Source: Rhodobacter sp. NTK016B
Lineage (GTDB): Bacteria; Pseudomonadota; Alphaproteobacteria; Rhodobacterales; Rhodobacteraceae
Length of the DNA: 64,000 nucleotides
NCBI RefSeq assembly: GCF_017303295.1
Contig: NZ_JAFKOK010000015.1
Span: 62,001 to 126,000 of the forward strand
Reading direction: 5' to 3'
The translations under genes and the position numbers were made by a program. The notes beneath the pieces were generated by a model, which saw nothing but the letters and a program-made list of their open reading frames with translations, was not told where the DNA came from and did no database searches. Positions 1 to 8,100 of the stretch are shown piece after piece; positions within the stretch are counted from its first letter, which is position 1, and each line of letters opens with the position of its first letter.

Positions 1-553
1 CGATGTCGTAAAGCGCGTCCGAGCGCTCGCGCAGCGTGTCGAAATCCTGCCGCTGCAGGGCCATGTTGAATTCGGCGCCGACGCGGCGGATCTCGTCGGC
101 ATCTTCGGCGTCGAGGCGAAAGAACGCAGCCAGCAACGCGATGGGCAGCGTGAACGAGAAATCGGCGCAGATATCGCCTTCGCCCTGCGCGAGATAAGGG
201 TCGAGATGCTCGGCCACCATGGTGCGTACCACGGGTTTCCATTCGGCGATCCGCGCTGGGCTAAGAAAGCGCAGGATCGCATTGCGGTAGGGGATGTTGC
301 CCGGCGGGTCCAGATGCAGCGGCGGGCGGCGCTGGGTGGTAGCGACGCGGGGGACGACGTTCTGTACCGTGGTGGTGAAGGTCTTCCAGTCCGTCAGCAC
401 GCGGCAGATATCCTCGTGCTTGGTGACCGCCCAGAACCCGCCCATCTCGTCGGCCCAGGCGACCGGGCAGCGGCCACGCAGGTCCTTGAACAGCGCGTGC
501 GGGCTGTCGAAATCCTCGGTTTCGGGGACGATGAAATCGGGGTCGTGGGTCAT
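1..553 (-). CDS. Cytochrome P450, N-terminal part (runs off the left edge)
   Basis: The minus-strand frame opens with MTHDPDFIVPETED and reads without a stop to the window edge, about 184 residues. It has the usual bacterial P450 N-terminal half: a PVAWADEMGGFWAVTKHEDI stretch, and PPLHLDPPG followed by YRNAILRFLSPARI, the C-helix region near the heme. The I-helix, ExxR and heme Cys lie outside the window. The start codon ATG overlaps the TGA stop of the preceding P450 gene (ATGA), so the two P450s are translationally coupled. They resemble each other across the N-terminal region and may have arisen by duplication. Substrate unknown. Confidence 0.85.
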   Translation of the reverse strand, partial: MTHDPDFIVPETEDFDSPHALFKDLRGRCPVAWADEMGGFWAVTKHEDICRVLTDWKTFTTTVQNVVPRVATTQRRPPLHLDPPGNIPYRNAILRFLSPARIAEWKPVVRTMVAEHLDPYLAQGEGDICADFSFTLPIALLAAFFRLDAEDADEIRRVGAEFNMALQRQDFDTLRERSDALYDI

Positions 554-1725
554 GTGAAATCCAGTCCCAGCTTGGTCACGCCATATTCCGTCCAGCGCGC
601 CCATTGCACCGGCTCGCCCAGCCGGAACGGGGGCAGGGCGGCGAGCGTGTCGAGCGCAATGCGCGCCTGCAGTTTCGCCACCGACTGCCCAATGCACATA
701 TGCGGGCCGATCCCGAAGGCGATATGGCGGTTGGGGTTGCGGGTTTCGTCGAACCGCATCGGGTCGTCGAAGACATCCGCGTCACGATTGGCCGACAGGA
801 AATTCAGCGCGACGGGGCAGCCCTCGGGGATCGCGGTGCCGCGCATCTCGGTATCTTGCGTCGCCACGCGGACCAGCGCCTGATTGGGGGCATAGCAGCG
901 CAGCATTTCCTCGATCAGCAGGCGCTGATCCAGCGCGCCTTGCCGCAGCCGGGTTTGCAGGTCATGGTCCTGCGCCAGATGCCACGCCATCGAGCACAGG
1001 AAGTTGCGCGGCACGACATGGCCGCCGATCAGCATGAGCCGCACCATGCCCGCCAGTTCCTCGAAAGAATAGGGCCCGCCCTCGGGCTGATGTGCCATCA
1101 GGCCTGAGACGATGTCGGTTTCGGGATCGCGCGGGTTGGCCATCCGGTCTTCGACCAGCCTGAGCGCGAAGCCGTCGATCTGCCGGCTGATCCCGCCCGC
1201 CGTCGGCAGGTCCTGACGCTGAACGGCGGCGACGTAATCGTGACCGAGCTGGCCCAGCTCTTCGGATTCCGACAGGTCCATTCCGGCAAGGATGCACAAA
1301 GACCCCACGGTGAAGGGCGCGGCGAAGCCTTCGCCGAATTCGGGCGCCGCGCTGGCGGTCAGCGCCTGCGCCAGATCGCCCGCCAGCGCCCGCAGCGGGC
1401 CCTCGATCGCGCGGATGCGGTTTTCCTTGAAGAACAGGTTCAACCCCTTGCGATAGCGCAGCGCCTCGGGCGGGTCCTTTTGCAGGGGCAGCCGGGGCAG
1501 CCCCGCGCGGGGCGAGGTGGGGATGACCGTTTGCTTGGTCGCGGTGAAGGTCTGGTAATCCTTCGACGCCTGCACCACGTCGTCGTATTTCGTCAGCGTG
1601 TAGAACCCGCCCCAGTTCTGCGACCCCGCGACCGGGCATTGTGCGCGCAGCCGCGCCAGCTCGGCCTGCGGATCGGCGAGCGTCTGCGCGCCATGCGGGT
1701 CCCAGTCATGCGGAATGGGGTTCAT
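550..1725 (-). CDS. Cytochrome P450 monooxygenase
   Basis: A full-length soluble bacterial P450 of 391 residues. The heme-binding motif FGIGPHMCIG is present, with its Cys near residue 344, and EEMLR supplies the K-helix ExxR. The I-helix reads LIGGHVVPRN where most P450s have (A/G)GxxT, so the usual acid-alcohol pair for oxygen activation is not recognisable. The start is taken at the ATG overlapping the dctM stop (ATGA); an upstream in-frame ATG at 1752 would overlap dctM by 31 nt. The coupling ties the P450 to the transporter and suggests it acts on the imported compound. No ferredoxin or ferredoxin reductase is encoded nearby, so electrons must come from elsewhere. Confidence 0.92.
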   Translation of the reverse strand: MNPIPHDWDPHGAQTLADPQAELARLRAQCPVAGSQNWGGFYTLTKYDDVVQASKDYQTFTATKQTVIPTSPRAGLPRLPLQKDPPEALRYRKGLNLFFKENRIRAIEGPLRALAGDLAQALTASAAPEFGEGFAAPFTVGSLCILAGMDLSESEELGQLGHDYVAAVQRQDLPTAGGISRQIDGFALRLVEDRMANPRDPETDIVSGLMAHQPEGGPYSFEELAGMVRLMLIGGHVVPRNFLCSMAWHLAQDHDLQTRLRQGALDQRLLIEEMLRCYAPNQALVRVATQDTEMRGTAIPEGCPVALNFLSANRDADVFDDPMRFDETRNPNRHIAFGIGPHMCIGQSVAKLQARIALDTLAALPPFRLGEPVQWARWTEYGVTKLGLDFT

Positions 1726-3002
1726 CGGTCGAAGACCATCGTCGGCAGCCATAGCGAGACCTCCGGGACATAGGTGACAAGGATCAGGAAGCCGAGCATC
1801 GCCGCCACGAAGGGCAGCACGCCGCGGATCGCCTCGGAAAGGGGCGCGCGGGCGATGGACGACAGAACGAAGAGATTGAGCCCGATGGGCGGCGTGAGGA
1901 ACGCGATCTCCATGTTGACGATCAGCAGGATGCCGAAATGGATCGGGTCGATGCCAAGGATCGGCAGCAGCGGCAGCACGATGGGCGTGACGATCAGCAG
2001 CACCGCGACGGCATCAAGGAACATGCCCATAACCAGCATGATGAGGTTGAGCGCGATCAGGAATTGCCACGGCTCCAGGCCTGTCGCGGTCGCCCAGCGG
2101 ACAAGCTGGGTCGGGATGCCCGAGCCGGTGATCCAATGCGCGAACAGCATCGCGAACATGACGATGAAGGTCACGGCCGAGGCCGCCTTCATCGCTTCGG
2201 CGGTCATGCTGAACACGTCTTTCCAGCCGACCTCGCGGTACACCAGCACCGCGATCAGCACCGAGGATATCGCCGCCACACCGGCGGACTCCGTGACCGT
2301 GGTGATGCCCGAATAGATGCCCACGAAGACCGAGATCGGGATGAACAGGGCGGGCAGGGCGCGCAGGTTGCGGCGCATGAATTCCTGCCGCGACAGCCGC
2401 TCGCCCGAGGCATAGCCGCGCTTGCGCGAGATGACCATCACCACCGTCGCCAGAATGACCGCCTGTATCAGGCCCGGCACCACGCCCGCCAGAAACAGGC
2501 GCGGCACGGATTCTTCTGCAATGAGGCCGAACAGGATCATCGACAATGACGGCGGGATCAGCATTCCCAGCGTCCCGGACGCGCCGACCGTGCCGAGCGC
2601 GAAAGGCCGGTGATAGCCGCGTGCGACCATGGCGGGGATCAGGAAGGTGCCCATCGCCATCGCCGTGACCACCGACGAGCCCGAGATCGCCGCGAACAGC
2701 GTCGTTGCCAGCACGCAGACCAGCCCCAGCCCACCGCGGAAATGCCCGACCCAGGCCTCGGCCGCGTCGATAATGATCCGCGCGATGCCGCCCCTTTGCA
2801 TGAAGGTCGCGGCCATCACGAAGAACGGCACGGCGAGAAACGTGGTCGAGTTGATGCCCGATACCGAGGTCATCGCCGCGTCGAAAAGGGGCCGCCCTTC
2901 AAAGGCCAGCATGACCAAAGCGGCGACGCCCAGCGCCACGAAGATCGGTGCGCCCAGAGCCATCAGGGCCAGCATGCCGCCCAGTCCGATTACCGCTTCC
3001 AT
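1722..3002 (-). CDS. dctM: TRAP transporter large permease, DctM
   Basis: This 426-residue, very hydrophobic protein is the ion-coupled permease subunit of a tripartite ATP-independent periplasmic (TRAP) transporter. Landmarks are the N-terminal GLGGMLALMALGAPIFVALG, the segment ISGSSVVTAMAMGTFLIPAM, and ITPPIGLNLFV-like sequence near the C-terminus (FLTPPIGLNLFVLSSI), all typical of DctM. It begins one base after the dctQ stop and overlaps the downstream P450 gene by 4 nt. Together with DctP and DctQ it should import an organic acid or other carboxylate using a sodium or proton gradient. The substrate cannot be told from sequence. Confidence 0.95.
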   Translation of the reverse strand: MEAVIGLGGMLALMALGAPIFVALGVAALVMLAFEGRPLFDAAMTSVSGINSTTFLAVPFFVMAATFMQRGGIARIIIDAAEAWVGHFRGGLGLVCVLATTLFAAISGSSVVTAMAMGTFLIPAMVARGYHRPFALGTVGASGTLGMLIPPSLSMILFGLIAEESVPRLFLAGVVPGLIQAVILATVVMVISRKRGYASGERLSRQEFMRRNLRALPALFIPISVFVGIYSGITTVTESAGVAAISSVLIAVLVYREVGWKDVFSMTAEAMKAASAVTFIVMFAMLFAHWITGSGIPTQLVRWATATGLEPWQFLIALNLIMLVMGMFLDAVAVLLIVTPIVLPLLPILGIDPIHFGILLIVNMEIAFLTPPIGLNLFVLSSIARAPLSEAIRGVLPFVAAMLGFLILVTYVPEVSLWLPTMVFDR

Positions 3003-3003
3003 G

Positions 3004-3534
3004 TCATTCGGCCTTCTTGGTGAATTCCGCCATCTCGGCGGGTTCCGCGCTGGTCGTGATGCCGCGTCCGGCGATGGCCAGCAGGATCATTTTCAGCACC
3101 ATCAGCCCCATGCCGGTGGGCAGGGCGAGGAACAGGAACCATGCCTGCGGCGTGCGCAGGCTCGAAGCCGAGCGGTCGTCGAGCATCCGCGAGAATTCGA
3201 ACGCCTCCCAGCCAAGCCACCCCATGACCGCGCAGAAAACCAGCGTCAGCGCGAAGGTGAAGCCTGCGGCGGCGCGGCGCTTGCGTGCAGACAGGCCGCC
3301 CACGATGATCTCGGTATTGATGTGGCGCCCCTCGGCGGCCAGCGTGGACCCGGCGATGACCGAGGCCCAGACGATGAAGTAAAGCGCCACCTCGTCGGCC
3401 CAGTCGACCGCGTGCTGCGGCGTCAGCACCCGCACCGCCGCACCCCCCATGAAGGTGAACAGCGCGCATAGCACGAGAAGGCCGATCAGCACCGTCTCGA
3501 TCCGAGACCAGATGCGCAGGATCGTGTCGATCAT
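3004..3534 (-). CDS. dctQ: TRAP transporter small permease, DctQ
   Basis: A 176-residue membrane protein with four likely transmembrane segments, the size and pattern of DctQ. The stretch FTFMGGAAVRVLTPQHAVDW followed by ADEVALYFIVWASVIAGSTL is typical of the family, as is the GRHINTEI motif. It bridges the binding protein and the large permease. It sits between dctP and dctM, one base ahead of dctM. The gap to dctP contains a strong hairpin, so its message level may be lower than that of dctP. Confidence 0.93.
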   Translation of the reverse strand: MIDTILRIWSRIETVLIGLLVLCALFTFMGGAAVRVLTPQHAVDWADEVALYFIVWASVIAGSTLAAEGRHINTEIIVGGLSARKRRAAAGFTFALTLVFCAVMGWLGWEAFEFSRMLDDRSASSLRTPQAWFLFLALPTGMGLMVLKMILLAIAGRGITTSAEPAEMAEFTKKAE

Positions 3535-3559
3535 GAACCCGTCCGTCTTGATAGTGCGA

Positions 3560-3577
3560 CGGGGGCTGGCGCCCCCG
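3560..3577 (-). promoter_or_regulatory. Intercistronic hairpin between dctP and dctQ
   Basis: CGGGGGC and GCCCCCG form a perfect 7-bp GC stem closed by a TGGC loop, with no U-run. It lies in the 76-nt gap after dctP and before dctQ. Such a hairpin would protect the 3' end of a dctP transcript or attenuate reading into the permeases, consistent with the usual need for more binding protein than permease. The function is inferred. Confidence 0.55.
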
Positions 3578-3610
3578 CCTGTCTGGTCAATTGCCCTGTC
3601 AGTCGCGCTG

Positions 3611-4630
3611 TCACGCGCCTTGCAGGGCTTCGGCGACGCGGGCCACGAAATCGGCGTTCATGCCCGAGGCCTCGACGATATCGTCCTGCACCGCCAGCAT
3701 CCGCTCGCGCATATCGGCCACCGCCTCGTCCGAGGGATCGGCATAGGTAATGCCGTTTGCCTCGTTCGTTTCGCGCGCATGGGCCAGTTCCTCGGCCGCA
3801 TAGTCGCGCGCCCAGTCCACAGTCTGCGACCACGCGTCGTCGATGATCTGGCGCTGCTCATCGGTCAGCCCGTTCATCACGCGCGCCGACATCAGCGGGA
3901 TATAGACCCCCCAGCCGGCATTGTCGTTGAACGCATAGGCGATGCCCGCTTCCCAGAGCCTGCCGCCCGAGATGGTCAGATCGGTGACCGAGCCCATGCC
4001 TTCGATCTGGCCCTGCGTGAGCTGCAGCACGATCTCGGTGCGCGGCGTGGCGACGCCGTTGATGTTCATCGCGTTCATGATCGCCACCACGACCGGGCTG
4101 GGCGGTGTGGCCAGCGTGCGGCCTTCGAGCGCGGCATAGCTGTCGGCGGGTTCGACCGTGTAAGCGGTGTTGTTGGGGGCGAATTCGAAATGCCCGCCCG
4201 AAGGCACCATGATGCCCCGGCTCTCCAGCATCGCCCAGAGCTCGTCGCCCAGATTGCCATCGAGGATCGCGCGGATATCATCGGCGCTTGCACCGAAGAA
4301 CATCGGCAGGGTGATGACGCTCAGATTGGGCTCAAGGCGGCTCAGCGTGGGCGAGGCCTGTATGGACAGGTCCAGCGCGCCCGAAGCCAGCGCCCGGATC
4401 GCATCGGCCGAGTTATAGAGCTGCCCGGCCGGGAAGATCTCGACCGCGATATCGCCGTCCGAGAGTTCGCCGATCGCGTCGGCCCAATGCTCGGCGGCAA
4501 GGTTGCGCACATGGCCCGGCGGGGTTTCCACCGACAGCCGCAGATTGACCGATTGCGCCGAAACCGCCGTCGCGGCGGCCATTACGGCGCCGATCAGCGC
4601 CGATCCCAGCAGGTTTTTCCTCATCATCAT
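3611..4630 (-). CDS. dctP: TRAP transporter solute-binding protein, DctP family
   Basis: A periplasmic binding protein of 339 residues. It opens with MMMRKNLLGSALIGAVMAA and a signal peptide cut after AVSAQ, then VNLRLSVETPPGHVRN, typical of DctP. The start chosen is the first ATG of the MMM run, 5 nt after a GGAGGAGG ribosome site; an in-frame ATG at 4657 lies upstream of that site. The middle holds QLTQGQIEGMGSVTDL, near the loop that in this family carries the substrate-binding arginine. It is the first TRAP gene after the CoA-transferase (24-nt gap), which suggests that the imported acid is the CoA-transferase substrate. Confidence 0.93.
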   Translation of the reverse strand: MMMRKNLLGSALIGAVMAAATAVSAQSVNLRLSVETPPGHVRNLAAEHWADAIGELSDGDIAVEIFPAGQLYNSADAIRALASGALDLSIQASPTLSRLEPNLSVITLPMFFGASADDIRAILDGNLGDELWAMLESRGIMVPSGGHFEFAPNNTAYTVEPADSYAALEGRTLATPPSPVVVAIMNAMNINGVATPRTEIVLQLTQGQIEGMGSVTDLTISGGRLWEAGIAYAFNDNAGWGVYIPLMSARVMNGLTDEQRQIIDDAWSQTVDWARDYAAEELAHARETNEANGITYADPSDEAVADMRERMLAVQDDIVEASGMNADFVARVAEALQGA

Positions 4631-4653
4631 GTCGCATCCTCCTCCCGATTTGT

Positions 4654-5796
4654 TCACGATGTCGCTTGTCGTCCCGCGCCCAGTTCCGGCGCCGGATACG
4701 CGGTTCCCGGCCCGCCCTCGGCGAACCGGAACCCGGCATTCAAAATGCGCTGCCGCCCGCCGTCGCGCGCGGGCAGGTCCAGAAACAGATCACGCCCGGT
4801 CAGATGCGACATCGCCACGGCATCGGCCAGATCCTGCACCCGTGCGGCGGGCACGCCCCGGGCGCGCAACGCTTCTTCCCAATGCGCGGCGGGGCGGGTC
4901 TGCAGAACCTCGGCCATCTTGTCCGCCATCGCATCGGCATTCTCGGCCCGCGCGCGCCGGTCGGCAAAGCGCGGATCGTCCAGCAGTGGCTCAAGCCCCA
5001 GAACCGCAAGGACCTTGGCCACATGCCCATCCTCGACCGCGCCGATGGTGATCGCGCTGCCCCCGGCACAGGAAAAGGTATCCGAGGTCGGCGCGCGGCT
5101 GAAGCCCCGGTTGCCGGTGCGCACAGGCGCCTCGCCCGCGATCAACAGCGGATTGACCACTGACAGCATCATCACCAGAGCCGCGTCCAGCATCGCCACG
5201 TCGATTTCCTGCCCCGCGCACAGCCCGCGCTCGCGTTGCAACAGCGCGGTCTGGATCGCAAAGGCGGCCAGCAGGCCGGTAAAGGTATCGACCACCGGAA
5301 AGCCCACGCGCATCGCCGGATCCTCGGGCAGGCCCGACAACGACATCAGGCCCGACAGGCTCTGGATGATCTGATCCATCGCTGCGACATCAGCGAGCGG
5401 GCCGGTCTGCCCGAAACCCGAGATCGCGCACCAGATCAGATGCGGATAGCGCGCGCGCATTTCGGCGGCGCCAAGCTCCAGACGTGCCATCACGCCGGGG
5501 CGGAAATTCTCGACCACCACGTCCGAGGCCGCGATGATCGCTTCGGCCTCGGCGCGCCCCGCGGGCGTCTTGAGGTCCAGAACGACCGAGCCCTTGCCCG
5601 CATTGATCCCGGCGAAAGCGGGCGACAGGCCACGCTGGGCAGGGTCGAGCGTGTAATTGCGCAGGTTGTCGCCGCGCGGGGATTCGATCTTGGTGACCTC
5701 GGCGCCGTTGAGCGCGAGGAAATGCGTCGCCAGCGGCCCGGCCACGACATGGCTGAAATCGGCGACCTTGATACCGGTCAATGCGCGCTGCGTCAT
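4654..5796 (-). CDS. Class III (CaiB/BaiF/Frc) acyl-CoA transferase
   Basis: About 380 residues, normal for family III CoA-transferases, which move CoA from a donor thioester to a carboxylic acid. The N-terminus LTGIKVADFSHVVAGPLATH and the segments IESPRGDNLR, NAGKGSVVLDLK and VVVENFRPGVM are family hallmarks. The Asp in PVVDTFTG aligns with the catalytic Asp of formyl-CoA transferase. The second ATG (5796) is chosen because a GGGAGG site lies 6 nt upstream; the first ATG touches that site. It is the first gene after an internal promoter and operator. It would activate the substrate delivered by the adjacent TRAP system. Confidence 0.92.
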   Translation of the reverse strand: MTQRALTGIKVADFSHVVAGPLATHFLALNGAEVTKIESPRGDNLRNYTLDPAQRGLSPAFAGINAGKGSVVLDLKTPAGRAEAEAIIAASDVVVENFRPGVMARLELGAAEMRARYPHLIWCAISGFGQTGPLADVAAMDQIIQSLSGLMSLSGLPEDPAMRVGFPVVDTFTGLLAAFAIQTALLQRERGLCAGQEIDVAMLDAALVMMLSVVNPLLIAGEAPVRTGNRGFSRAPTSDTFSCAGGSAITIGAVEDGHVAKVLAVLGLEPLLDDPRFADRRARAENADAMADKMAEVLQTRPAAHWEEALRARGVPAARVQDLADAVAMSHLTGRDLFLDLPARDGGRQRILNAGFRFAEGGPGTAYPAPELGAGRQATS

Positions 5797-5811
5797 CGAC
5801 ATCCTCCCTGT

Positions 5812-5846
5812 AGTTCATAGAATGAACTAAATTGGAGTTCTGTCAA
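5812..5846 (-). promoter_or_regulatory. Promoter with MarR-type operator ahead of the CoA-transferase gene
   Basis: A perfect palindrome AGTTCAT-AGA-ATGAACT (5812-5828) lies 15 nt before the CoA-transferase start. On the minus strand a consensus -35, TTGACA (5846-5841), precedes it by 12 nt, so the palindrome covers the expected -10. The -35 overlaps the stop codon of the upstream dehydratase gene. A near copy with the same 12-nt spacing occurs at 8023-8057. Binding by the neighbouring MarR protein is inferred. Confidence 0.75.
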
Positions 5847-7117
5847 CGACCTTTTGCGCGATGCCCGTCCGTGACCCGGTCGATCCCGGCCTGAACCCGC
5901 GCACGGGCCTCGGCGCCGTCCCAGCCGCGCGCATCGACCATGTCCGCGTCCAGCATGACCGTCGCCACGCCCGCCTCTTCCAGCGCCCGCGCGATGAAGC
6001 GCGTTCCGTAGCCCGAAGGGCGATCCGCCGAGGGCACGATAATCACCGCAAGGTCGATGCGGTTCGCCTGTGCCTCTTTCACATGCCACGCGCCCGCCCA
6101 GGGCGGTTGGTGCAGATGCTCGTTAATGTCGCTCACCCGCGCGGCCAGCGCCCGCACCGGGTCACCGTGATTCGCGCGGACATAGCCATCGGCGGCGAAG
6201 GGCAGGTACATCGACCATGCGAAGACCGCGCCCTGGTCCTCAAACGCGGTGTAGAAGCCGGTGTCGAACCACAGCCCCGCGCCGATCCACATCATCCGCA
6301 CCCGCTCATCCGGGCAGACCGCCGCACCCGAGGCGATGCGCGCGGCCAGCGCGTCGCGGAACCGTTGTGCATGGGCGAGCGCCCAGTCGCTGCCACGGTG
6401 CCATTGGGGGATCATCACGTTGGGGATCATCTCAGAGATCCGCACGGGCAGGCGCGGCGCCTCGGCGATCATCTGCGCGCATGCCTCGAAAATCCGCTCC
6501 TGCCGGTCGATCCGCTCCATGAGCTGCGCCAGCGCGCCATCTGGCGTGCGGCGGCCCGCCACCTGTTCGGCCATCTCGGTCAGTTCAGCGATCTCGCCCG
6601 CCATCAGATCCAGCCGGTCGGCCCCGACCGTGGCCTCCCAGTCGCGACGCAGTGGTGTCCACCAGTCGGGCTCAGGGTCCGGATGGCCCGGCGCGCTGAG
6701 GATCTTCAGTGGCGCGCCGGTCAGCCGCGCCCATTCGGCAAAGATCAGCGGGTGATCGTCTGCCGAAGCCCGCGCGCAGAGCAGCCCCGGCGCGGGCAGG
6801 CCGCCCCATGGCTGCGTTTCGGGTCGGCCATCGATCGCGGCGAAAAGCGGCAGGGCGGAATACTTGGCCAGCCGGGCGTGGAAGCCCATCGCCTCGGATG
6901 CGTCCAGATGCAGCCCGCTGAGCTTCTTGGCGGCGATGACCGAAGACCACCATTGATTGACCACGACCGGCATGTCGAGCGCGTGGAACACCTCCATCGG
7001 CGTGTCGGCATTGGCAAAGGCATAGGCCTCGCCCCCGGCCAGCCGGGCGCGCAGGCTCTTGGCCCAGTCGCGCTGATAGGCGGCGGCCTCGGCGGTGCAG
7101 GGCAAAGCGGGGGTCAT
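5843..7117 (-). CDS. 2-hydroxyacyl-CoA dehydratase / benzoyl-CoA reductase family protein, larger subunit
   Basis: A 424-residue protein I assign to the HgdB/BcrB superfamily from its fold-typical segments: AFANADTPMEVFHALDMPVV, then NQWWSSVIAAKK, then PAPGLLCARASADDHPLIFAEW, and the C-terminal DLAVIIVPSADRPSGYGTRF. Classical members hold an oxygen-sensitive Fe-S cluster and dehydrate 2-hydroxyacyl-CoA or reduce aryl-CoA with help from an ATP-driven activator. Only four Cys are present (in LPC, LLC, FEAC, AAVC) and no activator gene is near, so this is not a standard member. It overlaps its partner gene by 4 nt (ATGA), implying a heteromeric complex. The real reaction is unknown. Confidence 0.72.
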   Translation of the reverse strand: MTPALPCTAEAAAYQRDWAKSLRARLAGGEAYAFANADTPMEVFHALDMPVVVNQWWSSVIAAKKLSGLHLDASEAMGFHARLAKYSALPLFAAIDGRPETQPWGGLPAPGLLCARASADDHPLIFAEWARLTGAPLKILSAPGHPDPEPDWWTPLRRDWEATVGADRLDLMAGEIAELTEMAEQVAGRRTPDGALAQLMERIDRQERIFEACAQMIAEAPRLPVRISEMIPNVMIPQWHRGSDWALAHAQRFRDALAARIASGAAVCPDERVRMMWIGAGLWFDTGFYTAFEDQGAVFAWSMYLPFAADGYVRANHGDPVRALAARVSDINEHLHQPPWAGAWHVKEAQANRIDLAVIIVPSADRPSGYGTRFIARALEEAGVATVMLDADMVDARGWDGAEARARVQAGIDRVTDGHRAKGR

Positions 7118-8001
7118 GCGGCGGGCTCCGGCAGGGAAAGGGGCAGGTCCGAGGGGGTGGGCCAGCTGGGCACGAAGCCCAGATCGACGAACGCGACCCC
7201 CGCCGCCGCGCAGTCGCGCGCGATCTGCGGCTTGCGCCAGCCATGCAGATCGTCCTGCGGATCGACCTGCCAGACGAGCGTGTCGATCCGGTGGGTTTTC
7301 AGAAGGTCGGGCAGGAGGGGATCCTGCGGCGCGTCCGGCCCCTGCAGATCGAGCACCAGCGCGCCCTGCGCATCAAGCCAGCGATGCAGGCCGTCCCCGC
7401 CCAGCGGCGCGCCCGCCAGCGCCAGCCGGGGGCCGGGTCGTGCCGCTGTGCCGGGGGCCAGATCGTGCGCGGTGCCGGTTTCGCGCGCCGCAAGATGCCG
7501 GGCAAAGGCTTCGGCGCCCGTGATCGCGCCGTCGCGTTGCAAGGTGTGCAAGGCAGCCAGCGGCCCGGCCCGGTCCGCGACAGCGCCCCGTTGCAAGCCC
7601 GTCAGAGCCCGCGTCAACCGGCCGGTCTGTTCGGCGTCGAAGGCTTGCGCGGCGCCGCCTGTGCTGTCCGCGCGCGACCACAGGAAAAGCGGCGGTCCGT
7701 CGGGCAGAAGGCCCAGACGCCGAAGTTCGCTGGCATAGCGGAAGGCGTGCAGCGCACCGGGGCCCGCGCGCCAGACCACGATCAACGCAGCCCCGTCGAA
7801 CGCGCCCCGCTCAAGCCCGAACAGGAAGTTACGCACGAAAGGATCGAGGAACGGCTCAAGCATTGGTGCGACGGCGCTGGGCGAGGGCGGCTCATGTGCC
7901 ATGCGTGTGACATCGCGCAGTGCCAACCCGGCCAGTGCCGGATGGTCCAGCGGCGCGCCATGGCCGAATATAAGGCAATAGGGGACATTCAGATCGGACA
8001 A
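7114..8001 (-). CDS. 2-hydroxyacyl-CoA dehydratase family partner subunit, Cys-poor
   Basis: About 295 residues, assigned mainly by its coupling to the next gene and by weak resemblance to the smaller subunit of the dehydratase/reductase family (AALIVVWRAGPGALHAFRYA, and a conserved C-terminal Rossmann-like half). Only two Cys are seen (PYC and ARDC), so a canonical Cys-ligated cluster is unlikely. The start is taken as TTG at 8001, 7 nt after a GGCGGAG site; an upstream TTG at 8019 lacks such a site. It is the first gene of the leftward locus, 22 nt after the operator palindrome, and diverges from the MarR gene. It could also be a scaffold or inactive paralogue. Confidence 0.6.
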   Translation of the reverse strand: MSDLNVPYCLIFGHGAPLDHPALAGLALRDVTRMAHEPPSPSAVAPMLEPFLDPFVRNFLFGLERGAFDGAALIVVWRAGPGALHAFRYASELRRLGLLPDGPPLFLWSRADSTGGAAQAFDAEQTGRLTRALTGLQRGAVADRAGPLAALHTLQRDGAITGAEAFARHLAARETGTAHDLAPGTAARPGPRLALAGAPLGGDGLHRWLDAQGALVLDLQGPDAPQDPLLPDLLKTHRIDTLVWQVDPQDDLHGWRKPQIARDCAAAGVAFVDLGFVPSWPTPSDLPLSLPEPAA

Positions 8002-8022
8002 ATGTATTCTCCGCCGCAAGGA

Positions 8023-8057
8023 GGTTCATTTTATGAACCAATTAACGCAGCCGTCAA
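8023..8057 (-). promoter_or_regulatory. Promoter with MarR-type operator in the divergent region
   Basis: The perfect palindrome GGTTCAT-TTT-ATGAACC (8023-8039) lies between the dehydratase genes and the MarR gene. On the minus strand TTGACG (8057-8052) lies 12 nt ahead of it, and CATAAA inside it, 16 nt from that hexamer, is a fair -10. A repressor bound here would block the leftward promoter and probably its own. Its half-site GTTCAT matches the site at 5812-5828, with the same distance to the -35. Confidence 0.78.
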
Positions 8058-8100
8058 ACGAAGTCTTGCGCCTTCCAGATGCCGGGGGCAGATTGTGCCG

